A stretch of DNA of 36,118 nucleotides from Acidimicrobiia bacterium. GTDB taxonomy: Bacteria > Actinomycetota > Acidimicrobiia > Acidimicrobiales > SHLQ01. Positions 26,248 to 34,414 of this stretch are shown here, piece by piece. The DNA lies in assembly GCA_029858875.1 (NCBI GenBank), contig JAOUEE010000005.1:1-36118 (forward strand). Direction: 5' to 3'. Position numbers and translations under genes: made by a program. Below the pieces are notes generated by a model, which worked only from the letters and a program-made list of their open reading frames with translations, made no database searches and was not told the DNA's origin. Position 1 is the first letter of the stretch, and each line of letters begins with the position of its first letter.

Positions 26248-26481
26248 ATGAAGGTCTGGATCGATCAGGATCTGTGCACGGGCGATGGACTCTGCGAAGA
26301 GATCGCCCCCGACGTCTTCAAGTTGCTCGACGACGGCCTGGCCTATGTGGCCGAAGGCGACAAGGTGTTCTCCGACCCTGGCGGTCCGGAGGGCCTGGCC
26401 AACGTTCCCGAGGGCCAGGAGGAAGCCGTCATCGAATCCGCCGAGGAGTGCCCCGGCGAGTGCATCTACATCGAGCTCTGA
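26248..26481 (+). CDS. Single-cluster ferredoxin
   Basis: MKVWIDQDLCTGDGLCEEIAPDVFKLLDDGLAYV...SAEECPGECIYIEL: CxxDxxC plus CP; ATG 26248. Confidence 0.9.
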   Translation: MKVWIDQDLCTGDGLCEEIAPDVFKLLDDGLAYVAEGDKVFSDPGGPEGLANVPEGQEEAVIESAEECPGECIYIEL

Positions 26482-26511
26482 CGCGGCGTCGAGCAGGGGC
26501 GCCGGCCGCAT

Positions 26512-26529
26512 CGCGCCGATCTGGGCGCG
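26512..26529. terminator. GC hairpin between convergent ferredoxin and trmI genes
   Basis: CGCGCC gatctg GGCGCG, perfect 6-bp stem. Confidence 0.4.
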
Positions 26530-26533
26530 GTCC

Positions 26534-27307
26534 TCAGGCGCCTATCCGGCGGGCGTGGGTGAGAAATCCCGTGTGGGCCACCATGCGGTGGTCGGGGCGC
26601 ACCGCCGCTCCCTCCACGTGCCAGCCGCGGTGGAGCACTTCCAGGGTCTCGGCCAACGCGTAGGGGCCCTCGGCCAGAGCGGCGCGGAACTGCTGGACCT
26701 GCACCATCGACGGCGTGTACGCCACCACGATGCCCCCCGGGCGTAACGCAGTCGCGAGGTGTGGGGTCATGCGCCACGGCTCGGGGAGGTCGAGGATGGC
26801 CCGGTCGAAGGGACCGTGGTCGATGCCTTCGTAGGCGTCGCGTATGTGGAGCTGGTAGCGGTCCTCATCGAAGGCATCGCCGAGGAAGCGTCGCACGTTG
26901 GCCTCGGCTCTGGCGGCGAAGTCCTCACGCAGTTCGTAGCCGACGATGTCGGCGCCGACCCGGAGCAGCGTCGTGGAGGTGGCGCCCGAGCCGATCCCCG
27001 ACTCGAACACCCGAACACCGGGCGCGATGTCGGCCAACAGGAGAATGGGCCCCAGGTCCTTGGGGTAGATCACCTGGGCGCCCCGAGGCATCTTCAGCAC
27101 GAACTCGGACAGGGTCGGTTTGATGGCGGTGTAGCGCGCGCCTCGGCTGGAGGCCACCGGACTGCCTTCGGGCCGCCCGATGATGAGGTCGTGGCCCACG
27201 ATGCCGGCATGGCTGTGGAACTCCTCGCCCGGCACGAGCGTGAACAGGTACCGACGGTTCTTGCGGTCGACGAGCATGACCTCGTCGCCGGCGCCGAAGG
27301 TGCTCAC
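26534..27307 (-). CDS. trmI: tRNA (adenine-58-N1)-methyltransferase TrmI
   Basis: KPTLSEFVLKMPRGAQVIYPKDLGPILLLADIAPGVRVFESGIGSGATSTTLLR...DRAILDLPEPWRM; in-frame GTG at 27307; TrmI lies next to ARC/Mpa in other Actinobacteria. Confidence 0.93.
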   Translation of the reverse strand: MSTFGAGDEVMLVDRKNRRYLFTLVPGEEFHSHAGIVGHDLIIGRPEGSPVASSRGARYTAIKPTLSEFVLKMPRGAQVIYPKDLGPILLLADIAPGVRVFESGIGSGATSTTLLRVGADIVGYELREDFAARAEANVRRFLGDAFDEDRYQLHIRDAYEGIDHGPFDRAILDLPEPWRMTPHLATALRPGGIVVAYTPSMVQVQQFRAALAEGPYALAETLEVLHRGWHVEGAAVRPDHRMVAHTGFLTHARRIGA

Positions 27308-27323
27308 GATGGGAGGTGGGGGA

Positions 27324-28265
27324 TCACTTGGGTACCCGTCTCTTGCGGTCGAAGTGGATGGGCTGGGGCTCGGTCGCCGCCCCCACCAGGCGGCAGAAGG
27401 CGCACACCTCTGCGCTGGTCGGCGCGCCGCAGCTGCCGCACCGGGTGAGACCGGGGCGATCGTCGTCGCCCGGTGCGAACCGGTCGGCGGCGCGGGCCAG
27501 ATAGCCGAAGTAGAAATCGAACTTCGCCCCGGCAGAGTCCCGTTCGATGGCATTGAGCGCGTCCTTGTAGCGGAGGTGCTTGTTGCCGCCGGCCATGGGG
27601 CACTCGTCGATGAGGTAGTCGATGCCACGGAGCACGCAGTACGCCGCCGTCTCCCGCTCGGTCAGCCGGATCAGCGGTTTGACCTTGCGGGGGAAGCCGT
27701 CACGGGCCTCCAACACGGGGTGCTGCCGGGCCAGGAAGTCGGTGTGCCAGTGCAAGACGTTGCCCATCAGAACCGCCGCTTCGTCGTCGAGGTTGTGCCC
27801 GGTGACCACGGCGTCGAAGCCGCCGTCGAGGGCGGCCTGATCGAAGAGGTGCCGTTTGGACAGGCCACACGCCGAGCACGGCGTGCGGCGGGCGGCGCGA
27901 CTCCCGTGGGGTACGTCGAACCCGTACTCGCGCCGGATGTCGACCTCGTGCAGCGTCAGCCCGCGGTCGTGGGCGAAACGGCGGGCGTGGTCACCGGAGG
28001 AGTCGGAGTAGGCGCCGATTCCGAGTCCGACATAGAACCCCTCGGCCCGGTATCCGAGCTCGATGAGGATGTCCCACACGGCCAGGGAGTCCTTGCCGCC
28101 CGACACGGCCACCAGGACGTGGGCCCCGGGCTCGAGCATCGAGAAGTCCTTGATGGCCTTGGCCGTCTGATCGCGGCACAGTCGCAGGAAGTGGTCGGTG
28201 CAGAAGTTGGCGTTGTGGCGCCGGATGTCGATGATGGCCGGCGCCTTGCACACCCGGCACTTCAT
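27324..28265 (-). CDS. ttuA: TtuA/Ncs6-like tRNA 2-thiolation enzyme (PP-loop, two zinc fingers)
   Basis: N-terminal CxxC, PP-loop [13 protein letters not shown]130SAC133, DEC222P by counting from the N-terminus, C-terminal [16 protein letters not shown]. Confidence 0.85.
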   Translation of the reverse strand: MKCRVCKAPAIIDIRRHNANFCTDHFLRLCRDQTAKAIKDFSMLEPGAHVLVAVSGGKDSLAVWDILIELGYRAEGFYVGLGIGAYSDSSGDHARRFAHDRGLTLHEVDIRREYGFDVPHGSRAARRTPCSACGLSKRHLFDQAALDGGFDAVVTGHNLDDEAAVLMGNVLHWHTDFLARQHPVLEARDGFPRKVKPLIRLTERETAAYCVLRGIDYLIDECPMAGGNKHLRYKDALNAIERDSAGAKFDFYFGYLARAADRFAPGDDDRPGLTRCGSCGAPTSAEVCAFCRLVGAATEPQPIHFDRKRRVPK

Positions 28266-28465
28266 GACGCCGCTCCCCCGCTGATGACGCTACGCAGCTC
28301 GACCCGGCTGTCGTCGGGGAGGACCACGTCGCCCGGCACCAACGTTCCGTCCCTGATGACGAGGACGGCCTCGCGGTTGAGGTCGAAATGGGCCAGCAGG
28401 TCGATCACCGAACGTGGACCCTCGACCTCGACCTCCCGCGTGGGGTTGCGAAGGACGACGATCAT
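28262..28465 (-). CDS. TtuB/ThiS/MoaD-like beta-grasp sulfur carrier with C-terminal SGGAAS
   Basis: [70 protein letters not shown] 28465; ATGA overlap with the ttuA-like start. Confidence 0.82.
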   Translation of the reverse strand: MIVVLRNPTREVEVEGPRSVIDLLAHFDLNREAVLVIRDGTLVPGDVVLPDDSRVELRSVISGGAAS

Positions 28466-28974
28466 GGGAAGTCGCGAATGGCCTTGCGGTCGAGCTTGTC
28501 GAGGATGCTGAGGGCCTCGACCTCGGACTTGGCCACCCGCCGTCGTTGGCGTCGGCTCAACTGCGACCGATCGAGATCCAGCGGTTCGAGCGGGGTGCGT
28601 CGGGACCCGAGGTCCGCGTTGGCCGCGGCGGCCCGCGTTCGGGTCCGGACGGCCTTGGCCACATTGGCGCGGCTGGGATCGGCATGGGCCCGACGGGCGG
28701 CCCGGTCGGCCTTGGCCGATGCCTTGGCGCCGGCTCGCACCGCCGAGGCGCGGGGCCGTGGTCGCTCGTTGACGATCTCGGTCCAGTGGCCGCTGGAGAC
28801 GCGCTCGCTGTACACCACCGGTGCGGGTCCCGTCTTGGTGATACGCCCGCCGAAGCGGCGGAGTCGGCCGGCGGCGTACACGCCGAGCCACAGCTTCGAT
28901 CCTCCGAGGAGGCCCTTGCGGGTCGCGTTGTACCGGACGTAGCGGCGGAACCCCTTGGGCGTGACGGGCAGCAT
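28462..28974 (-). CDS. Basic Ala/Arg-rich conserved hypothetical
   Basis: ORF 170 aa, 4-nt overlap with the TtuB-like gene; [44 protein letters not shown]. Confidence 0.65.
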   Translation of the reverse strand: MLPVTPKGFRRYVRYNATRKGLLGGSKLWLGVYAAGRLRRFGGRITKTGPAPVVYSERVSSGHWTEIVNERPRPRASAVRAGAKASAKADRAARRAHADPSRANVAKAVRTRTRAAAANADLGSRRTPLEPLDLDRSQLSRRQRRRVAKSEVEALSILDKLDRKAIRDFP

Positions 28975-28978
28975 CGGC

Positions 28979-29185
28979 TCAGATGCGGCGGATCTCGACG
29001 ATGGTGGACCGCTTGGTGCCCACCCGCTTGCCGACGAAGTACACCAGCAACAACACGAGGATGCCGCCGACGATGCCGGCGGGGATCAGGGTGCTCTTGG
29101 CGCTCTGCGTGCGCTGCTCCACGTTGGACTGCACCTCACGCAGCTTCACCTCGAGGTCATCACGGGTGATGGGGGTGTTGCTCAT
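28979..29185 (-). CDS. Small single-TM hypothetical protein
   Basis: 68 aa; STLIPAGIVGGILVLLLVYFVGKRVG TM helix; overlaps upstream gene by 4 nt. Confidence 0.65.
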   Translation of the reverse strand: MSNTPITRDDLEVKLREVQSNVEQRTQSAKSTLIPAGIVGGILVLLLVYFVGKRVGTKRSTIVEIRRI

Positions 29186-29478
29186 CTACCACTCCTCTTG
29201 ATCAGCATGGCGAACACGGCGCACAGCACCAGTGAGAAGGTGACGGCGATCAGGTAGGGGATCCACGAGAGGTTGCCGGTGACCCAGGATCCGCCGTCCT
29301 GGCCCATCCTGAGGACACCGAGCACGAGGAAGAAGGCCCCCAGGGCCGCGGCGATACCCCCGGGAACGCCGAACTTCAGGTACGGCCCCAGTGCCTTGAG
29401 CGGCTCGATCGTCTCCTGCTTGGCGTAGGCCTTGACGAGATCGACCGCTTCGTTGATCGGGTTTGCGTCCTTCGCCAA
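29182..29478 (-). CDS. Small holin-like/phage-holin-superfamily-III-like membrane protein (tentative)
   Basis: 98 aa, amphipathic N-terminus, two TM segments; TTG start. Confidence 0.6.
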   Translation of the reverse strand: MAKDANPINEAVDLVKAYAKQETIEPLKALGPYLKFGVPGGIAAALGAFFLVLGVLRMGQDGGSWVTGNLSWIPYLIAVTFSLVLCAVFAMLIKRSGR

Positions 29479-29559
29479 TGGTGCAGCCTCTCCTCCGAAC
29501 GAGCCGACACCATACCGCGGCGGCCGCCGACGACGTCGAAGGGCGCACCGCGCCGGTGA

Positions 29560-30183
29560 TCAGCGGAACCGGATGCGCGCGTCGAGGACCTCAACCTCTT
29601 CGCTGAGCATGGCGGCGAGCCGACTGGCCCGCGATGACCGGTCCGGGCAGCGCAGCAGCACCTGCTTGTCGAGTGGCCCGATCGGCGCCAGGGACGCGGC
29701 CAGGTCGACCACCACATCCGGCGGGGCATCCAGCTCGAGCGTGGCCGGGGCGGCCGCCTCCCCGAGCTCGGCTTTGCGAGCCAGCGTCGACCGCAGCAAC
29801 GCCTGGCACCGGTCGGCCTCCTCGTGCGTCGCCTCGGGAGGTTCGTGGGGCCATTCGACGGTCAGCGCCCAGGGATGGGGGTCGTCCGGCAGCCACTCGG
29901 TGACCCGGATGCGCTCGGTTCCGACCGCGATCAGCGCATACCGGCCATCGTCGAAGGCCTGCACCTCGCGGATCTCGGCCAGGCAGCCGACGTCGCTTCG
30001 CACATCGTCTCCCCCGACCTCGCTGCCCCGCTCGATGAGGACGACGCCGAACCGGTCGTCGCCTTGCACGACCCGTTCGACCAGGGCCCGGTAGCGGGGT
30101 TCGAACACGTGTAGGGGCAGCGCCCCGAAGGGCAACAGCACCGTGCCCAGCGGGAACATCGGGGTGCGTCGCGGCTCGGTCAC
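29560..30183 (-). CDS. LON peptidase substrate-binding domain protein
   Basis: MFPLGTVLLPFGALPLHVFEPRYRALVERVVQGDDRFGVVLIERGSEVGG; GTG 30183 overlaps the upstream stop. Confidence 0.9.
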   Translation of the reverse strand: MTEPRRTPMFPLGTVLLPFGALPLHVFEPRYRALVERVVQGDDRFGVVLIERGSEVGGDDVRSDVGCLAEIREVQAFDDGRYALIAVGTERIRVTEWLPDDPHPWALTVEWPHEPPEATHEEADRCQALLRSTLARKAELGEAAAPATLELDAPPDVVVDLAASLAPIGPLDKQVLLRCPDRSSRASRLAAMLSEEVEVLDARIRFR

Positions 30184-31598
30184 CCGCTGGGCGATTGTGG
30201 GCCCGCCTGGGCGTAGTCGGGGCCGTCGGGCCAGCTCACGAGGGCGCCGGCCAGCTCCTCCTGGAGAAGCTCGATGGCGGCTGCGTCCAGCAGAGGGCCG
30301 TTGACGACGAAGGCGAAGGTGAGGGTTTCGTCGCTGTGGGACCGGGCCAGGCCGGCCAGGGCGGACACGTCGTCGAGGCTGCCCGACTTGGCCGAGATGC
30401 GGCCGCGTATCGCGTCGTCGAGGAAGCGTCCGGCCAGGGTCCCGGTCTCCCCGCCGACGGCCAGGCTGGTGGCCAACGGGGACTCCGGGCCGTAGTGGTC
30501 GAGCACGCCGGTGAGCGTGGCACAGGTGGTGATGTTGTTGCGCGACAGGCCGGACCCGTCGGCCACGACCACCGTGGGCAGGCCGATGTCGGTCAGGGCG
30601 TCGACGACGACGGCGGCGCCGCCGGTCGTCGAGCCGAGAACGTCGTCGGCCACCGCCAACTCCTTCAACAGGAGCTCGGCCGTCGTGTTGTCGCTGTCGG
30701 TGTTCATCTGGAGGAGCACCTCGGCCAGCGCGGGCGAATCGACGGTCGCCACCGTGGTGGCGGTTGCGGGCACCGGTCCCGAGCCCGACCCTTCGGTGAT
30801 GCGAACACCTCTGGCCTCGAGCAGGTCGTCGAAGACGGCGGCGCCGTGAACGGCCGGGTCCTCGGCCGGCCTGGCCGAGAGATTGTCCGGGGTGTCGAGG
30901 GGGAACGACTCGAAGCCGTCGTTGACCATCAGGGCCGACAATGGTCCCGCTCGATTGGCGGCCGCGATCCCCTCCGTCCACGACCCCACCGATCGGGCCG
31001 TGTCGTAGCGGGATTCGTCACCGACGACCCCGCCCTGGATCTCGGTGAGGCCGGCCGCGACCACGTCGTCGGCCAACTGCTCCAGGTCGGTGGCCGGCCG
31101 AGCGTTGGGGAATCGGGCCAGGTATGTGGGGGTATCGAGGGCGGGGTCGCCGCCGCCGATCAACCAGAGGTCTCCGACCAGGATGCCGTCGGCCCCGATC
31201 GGGGTCGTGACCCGTACCTCGGTGGTGAAGTGGTGGTCCTCGCCGAGAGTCTCGAGGGCGGCGGCCGAGGTGAGGAGCTTCTGGGTGGACGCAGGCACGA
31301 CCCATCGGTCGCCGTTGTGGGCGTACACCTCGGTGCCGCCCCGCCTCACCACGAGACAGCTCCCGTCGGGACTGCGGGCCACGATGTCGTCGAGCAGCCC
31401 GGCGAGGGCGGCGTCGGCCTGGGGTTCCACCAGTAGCGCGGGCAGTCGGCGTGGCGACAGCACCGGCGTGGCGGCAGCTCGCGTGGGCTGGTCCGAAGCA
31501 CTCGATCGGTGATCGGATCGCTGGTCGGCGACCACCGCACCGACGACTGCGCCGAGGATGATCACGACCAGCACGGCGGGAAGCAGCACGCGTCGCAT
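30180..31598 (-). CDS. dacB: D-alanyl-D-alanine carboxypeptidase/endopeptidase (PBP4 family)
   Basis: VVPASTQKLLTSAAAL (SxxK), MNTDSDNTTAELLLKEL (SxN-like), DGSGLSRNNITT, GETGTLAGRF (KTG-like). Confidence 0.88.
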   Translation of the reverse strand: MRRVLLPAVLVVIILGAVVGAVVADQRSDHRSSASDQPTRAAATPVLSPRRLPALLVEPQADAALAGLLDDIVARSPDGSCLVVRRGGTEVYAHNGDRWVVPASTQKLLTSAAALETLGEDHHFTTEVRVTTPIGADGILVGDLWLIGGGDPALDTPTYLARFPNARPATDLEQLADDVVAAGLTEIQGGVVGDESRYDTARSVGSWTEGIAAANRAGPLSALMVNDGFESFPLDTPDNLSARPAEDPAVHGAAVFDDLLEARGVRITEGSGSGPVPATATTVATVDSPALAEVLLQMNTDSDNTTAELLLKELAVADDVLGSTTGGAAVVVDALTDIGLPTVVVADGSGLSRNNITTCATLTGVLDHYGPESPLATSLAVGGETGTLAGRFLDDAIRGRISAKSGSLDDVSALAGLARSHSDETLTFAFVVNGPLLDAAAIELLQEELAGALVSWPDGPDYAQAGPQSPSG

Positions 31599-31607
31599 GT
31601 CGGGCTC

Positions 31608-31613
31608 AGGCTA
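31608..31613 (-). promoter_or_regulatory. Candidate -10 (TAGCCT) 9 nt before ATG of dacB
   Basis: TAGCCT-gagcccgac-ATG. Confidence 0.4.
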
Positions 31614-31764
31614 TGCGGTCCGGGGACGGAGGCGGCGCCGGGTAACCGTCGGGCGGCGATCGGGGTCTGACCGGCGAGGAGGTGGAGGCCATGATCCCGA
31701 ACCAGCCGAATCGCAGGTCCGACGCCGACCGACATCGAGCCATCGTCGCACCGGGAGTGGCGCC

Positions 31765-32538
31765 GTGACCCGAACCGTGCTGGTGGCCGTGACGGTCGGG
31801 TTCGCCGTCACCCAGGTCGCCAACTTCGCCACCACGATCTACCTCCACCGGACGCTCGCCCATCGCGCCCTCACCCTGCATCCCTCCATGGCCGTGGGAT
31901 TCCGGGTGCTCATCTGGGTGACCACCGGGATCCGGCCCCGCCAGTGGGCCGCGGTGCACCGCAAGCACCACGCCTTCACCGACCGACCCGAGGATCCGCA
32001 CTCCCCGGCCCGACTCGGGTGGGTGCGGGTGCAGCTGACCAACGTGATGCTCTACCGCAGGGTCGCCCGCGATCGCGAGCAGGTCGTTCGCTACGCCGGT
32101 CGCGACCTTCCCCCCGACCGTCTGGACCGACTGTTGTTCGACCATGCGCTCCTCGGCCTCGGCCTCGGCTGGGCGGTGTTGATCCTGCTGTGCGGGTGGC
32201 CCATCGGGGTGTCTGCCGGACTCTTCCATGTCGTGCTGTACCTCGGGTTGTCCGGGTCGGTGAACGCCGTGGCCCACACCTTCGGTCCCCGCCCCTACGA
32301 CAACTCGGCAACCAATGTGCGCTGGCTGGCCTGGATGACCGCCGGCGAAGGACTGCACAACAATCATCACGCAGCGCCCACGTCGGCCCGCTTCGCGTTG
32401 GCTCCGGGGGAGATCGACCTCGGATGGTATCCGATCCGGTTCCTCGAGGCGCTGGGACTGGCCGGTGTGCGTCACCGGCAGCCGCACTTCGTCTCCTCCC
32501 GGCACCCGGCCGATCGCCGGCATTCCGACCACGGCTGA
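31765..32538 (+). CDS. Membrane fatty-acid desaturase (delta-9/stearoyl-CoA type)
   Basis: His boxes HRTLAH, HRKHH, HNNHH; GTG 31765. Confidence 0.9.
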   Translation: MTRTVLVAVTVGFAVTQVANFATTIYLHRTLAHRALTLHPSMAVGFRVLIWVTTGIRPRQWAAVHRKHHAFTDRPEDPHSPARLGWVRVQLTNVMLYRRVARDREQVVRYAGRDLPPDRLDRLLFDHALLGLGLGWAVLILLCGWPIGVSAGLFHVVLYLGLSGSVNAVAHTFGPRPYDNSATNVRWLAWMTAGEGLHNNHHAAPTSARFALAPGEIDLGWYPIRFLEALGLAGVRHRQPHFVSSRHPADRRHSDHG

Positions 32539-32554
32539 AGCACGGTCGAGCCGG

Positions 32555-32560
32555 TACGGT
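32555..32560 (+). promoter_or_regulatory. Candidate -10 (TACGGT) 8 nt before ATG of hypothetical gene
   Basis: TACGGT-tcgagccc-ATG. Confidence 0.4.
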
Positions 32561-32568
32561 TCGAGCCC

Positions 32569-32955
32569 ATGGACATCCTCGCTGCCCTCTACATCGACAA
32601 CCTCGAGCTTCGACCCGTCGACGGCGGGGCCACCCACATCGACATCACGGGGATCAAGTTCTCGGGTGCCGCGCCCGAGCCGGTGCCGTTCACGTGGACG
32701 CCGCACATGGTCGTGCTGGTCCGGTGCCCCCCGGACGAGTCCGGAACCGGTGCCCTCGAGGTGGTGTTCCGCATGGACGGCGACGAGGTCGCCCGGAACG
32801 CCCAACCGCTGCAGGTCGAGCCCGGCAAGTTCGCCTATCGCCTGGTGCAGGCCGAGCTGGAGTTCGCGGGCTACGACACCGTCGAGGCCCACTGCCGCAT
32901 CGACATGGGCCCGGTGACGGTCGTGCCCTTCACCATGCTCGAGCCGGCCGACTGA
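32569..32955 (+). CDS. Conserved hypothetical (DUF6941-like, tentative)
   Basis: 128-aa beta-rich ORF MDILAALYIDNLELRPVDGG..., codon usage and spacing fit a real gene. Confidence 0.6.
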   Translation: MDILAALYIDNLELRPVDGGATHIDITGIKFSGAAPEPVPFTWTPHMVVLVRCPPDESGTGALEVVFRMDGDEVARNAQPLQVEPGKFAYRLVQAELEFAGYDTVEAHCRIDMGPVTVVPFTMLEPAD

Positions 32956-32977
32956 TCGTGCGCGATCGAGCTCGGCC

Positions 32978-34132
32978 ATGACCCCCGGGTCGGCCCGCTT
33001 CGCGGCGGCGTCATCCGAGCATCCGTTGCCGTCCCATGCCATCGGCGAGGTGATCGGGCAGGTCATCGACGAGGTCGGGCCCGGGCCCGACCTGGCCGTC
33101 CTCTTCGTGACCGCCCCGCACACCGGGGTGATCGACGAGCTCGTCCTGGCGGTCAACGAGCTCCTGGTACCGACCCACCTGGTGGGAGCCTCCGCGGTGT
33201 CGGTGCTGGCCGGACCACAGGAACACGAGGAGGTCGCCGCCGTGTCCCTCTGGGCGGGCCGGGTCGGGCCGGTCGAGCCGGTCCGGCTCGAGTCGGTGGA
33301 CAGCCCGGACGGCACGGCGGTGGTCGGCATGCCCGAAGAGGCGACCGACGCCACGACCATGCTGTTGCTGGCCGATCCCTTCAGCTTTCCCACCGACCAG
33401 TTCCTCGATGCCCTCCAGACGCAGTACCCCGGGCTGGCCGCCATCGGAGGGTTGGCCTCGGCCGCGCGCGGCCCCGGCGGGAATCGGCTGATCATCGACG
33501 GCGAGGTCCACGATCGGGGCGCCGTCGGGGTGCTCTTCGGGGCGTCCACGTCCGTCGACGTGGTGGTGTCACAGGGCTGTCGACCCATAGGCGAGCCGCT
33601 GGTGGTCACCCGGGCCGAGCGCAACGTGATCTACGAGCTCGGCGGGCAGCCGGCGCTCGATCGGCTGCAACACCTCATCGACCATGCGACCGAAGGGCAG
33701 CGGAACCTCATGGCGCGCGGCCTCCACATCGGTTTGGTGGTCGACGAGCAGCAGGAGTCGTTCGACCGAGGGGACTTCCTCATCCGAGCCGTTCTGGGCG
33801 CAGATCGATCGGTGGGGGCCGTGGCCGTGGGCGACCAGCCGCCGGTCGGCTCCGTCGTCCAGTTCCAGGTGCGGGACGCCGACACGGCCGACGAGGATCT
33901 CCGGGTGCTCCTGGGCGGCCGCGCGGCCGGCGGAGCGTTGGTGTTCACCTGCAACGGACGGGGTCAGCACCTCTTCGGCGAGCCGCATCACGACGCGGAG
34001 ATCGTGCATCGCTCGGCCGGTGACGCCACCGCAGGCATGTTCTGTGCCGGGGAGATCGGCCCCATCGGCACCCGCAACGCCATGCACGGCTTCACCGCGT
34101 CGGTACTGCTCTTCGATCCCGCCGACGACTGA
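32978..34132 (+). CDS. FIST N+C domain sensory protein
   Basis: FVTAPHTGVIDELVLAVNELLVPTHLVGASAVSVLAG...AIGGLASAARGPGGNRLIIDGEV...GALVFTCNGRGQHLFGEPHHD. Confidence 0.88.
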   Translation: MTPGSARFAAASSEHPLPSHAIGEVIGQVIDEVGPGPDLAVLFVTAPHTGVIDELVLAVNELLVPTHLVGASAVSVLAGPQEHEEVAAVSLWAGRVGPVEPVRLESVDSPDGTAVVGMPEEATDATTMLLLADPFSFPTDQFLDALQTQYPGLAAIGGLASAARGPGGNRLIIDGEVHDRGAVGVLFGASTSVDVVVSQGCRPIGEPLVVTRAERNVIYELGGQPALDRLQHLIDHATEGQRNLMARGLHIGLVVDEQQESFDRGDFLIRAVLGADRSVGAVAVGDQPPVGSVVQFQVRDADTADEDLRVLLGGRAAGGALVFTCNGRGQHLFGEPHHDAEIVHRSAGDATAGMFCAGEIGPIGTRNAMHGFTASVLLFDPADD

Positions 34133-34414
34133 GCCTCGACCGGGGCCGCCGGTGAAGGGTTCGTTTGCCGAACGGGTGCGGCGCGCCCACGGGGTCGGCG
34201 ATGCCGAGCGTCCCGATCACCCACAGCGGTGCGCAGACCTCGGCCGGCCGGGCCGCTCCGGAGCCGGACCGTCGGCACATCCAGGCCGAGTGGCGCCACG
34301 GCGAACCCCCGGTGGGCTCGGGCACCGCCGGGACCCGACCGGGCAAAGTGCCACGCAGCCTGGTGGTGGTCGGTAGGGTCTGCTCACCGCCGACCAGGAG
34401 CCTGTCAGCCAATC

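Noticed and set aside
28466-28891. N-terminal extension of ORF 28262..28891
   Set aside because: Overlaps the 170-aa gene in another frame; the beta-grasp domain starts at ATG 28465.
31606-33624. 672-aa minus-strand ORF
   Set aside because: Antisense to the desaturase, hypothetical and FIST genes; low-complexity translation without a recognisable domain.
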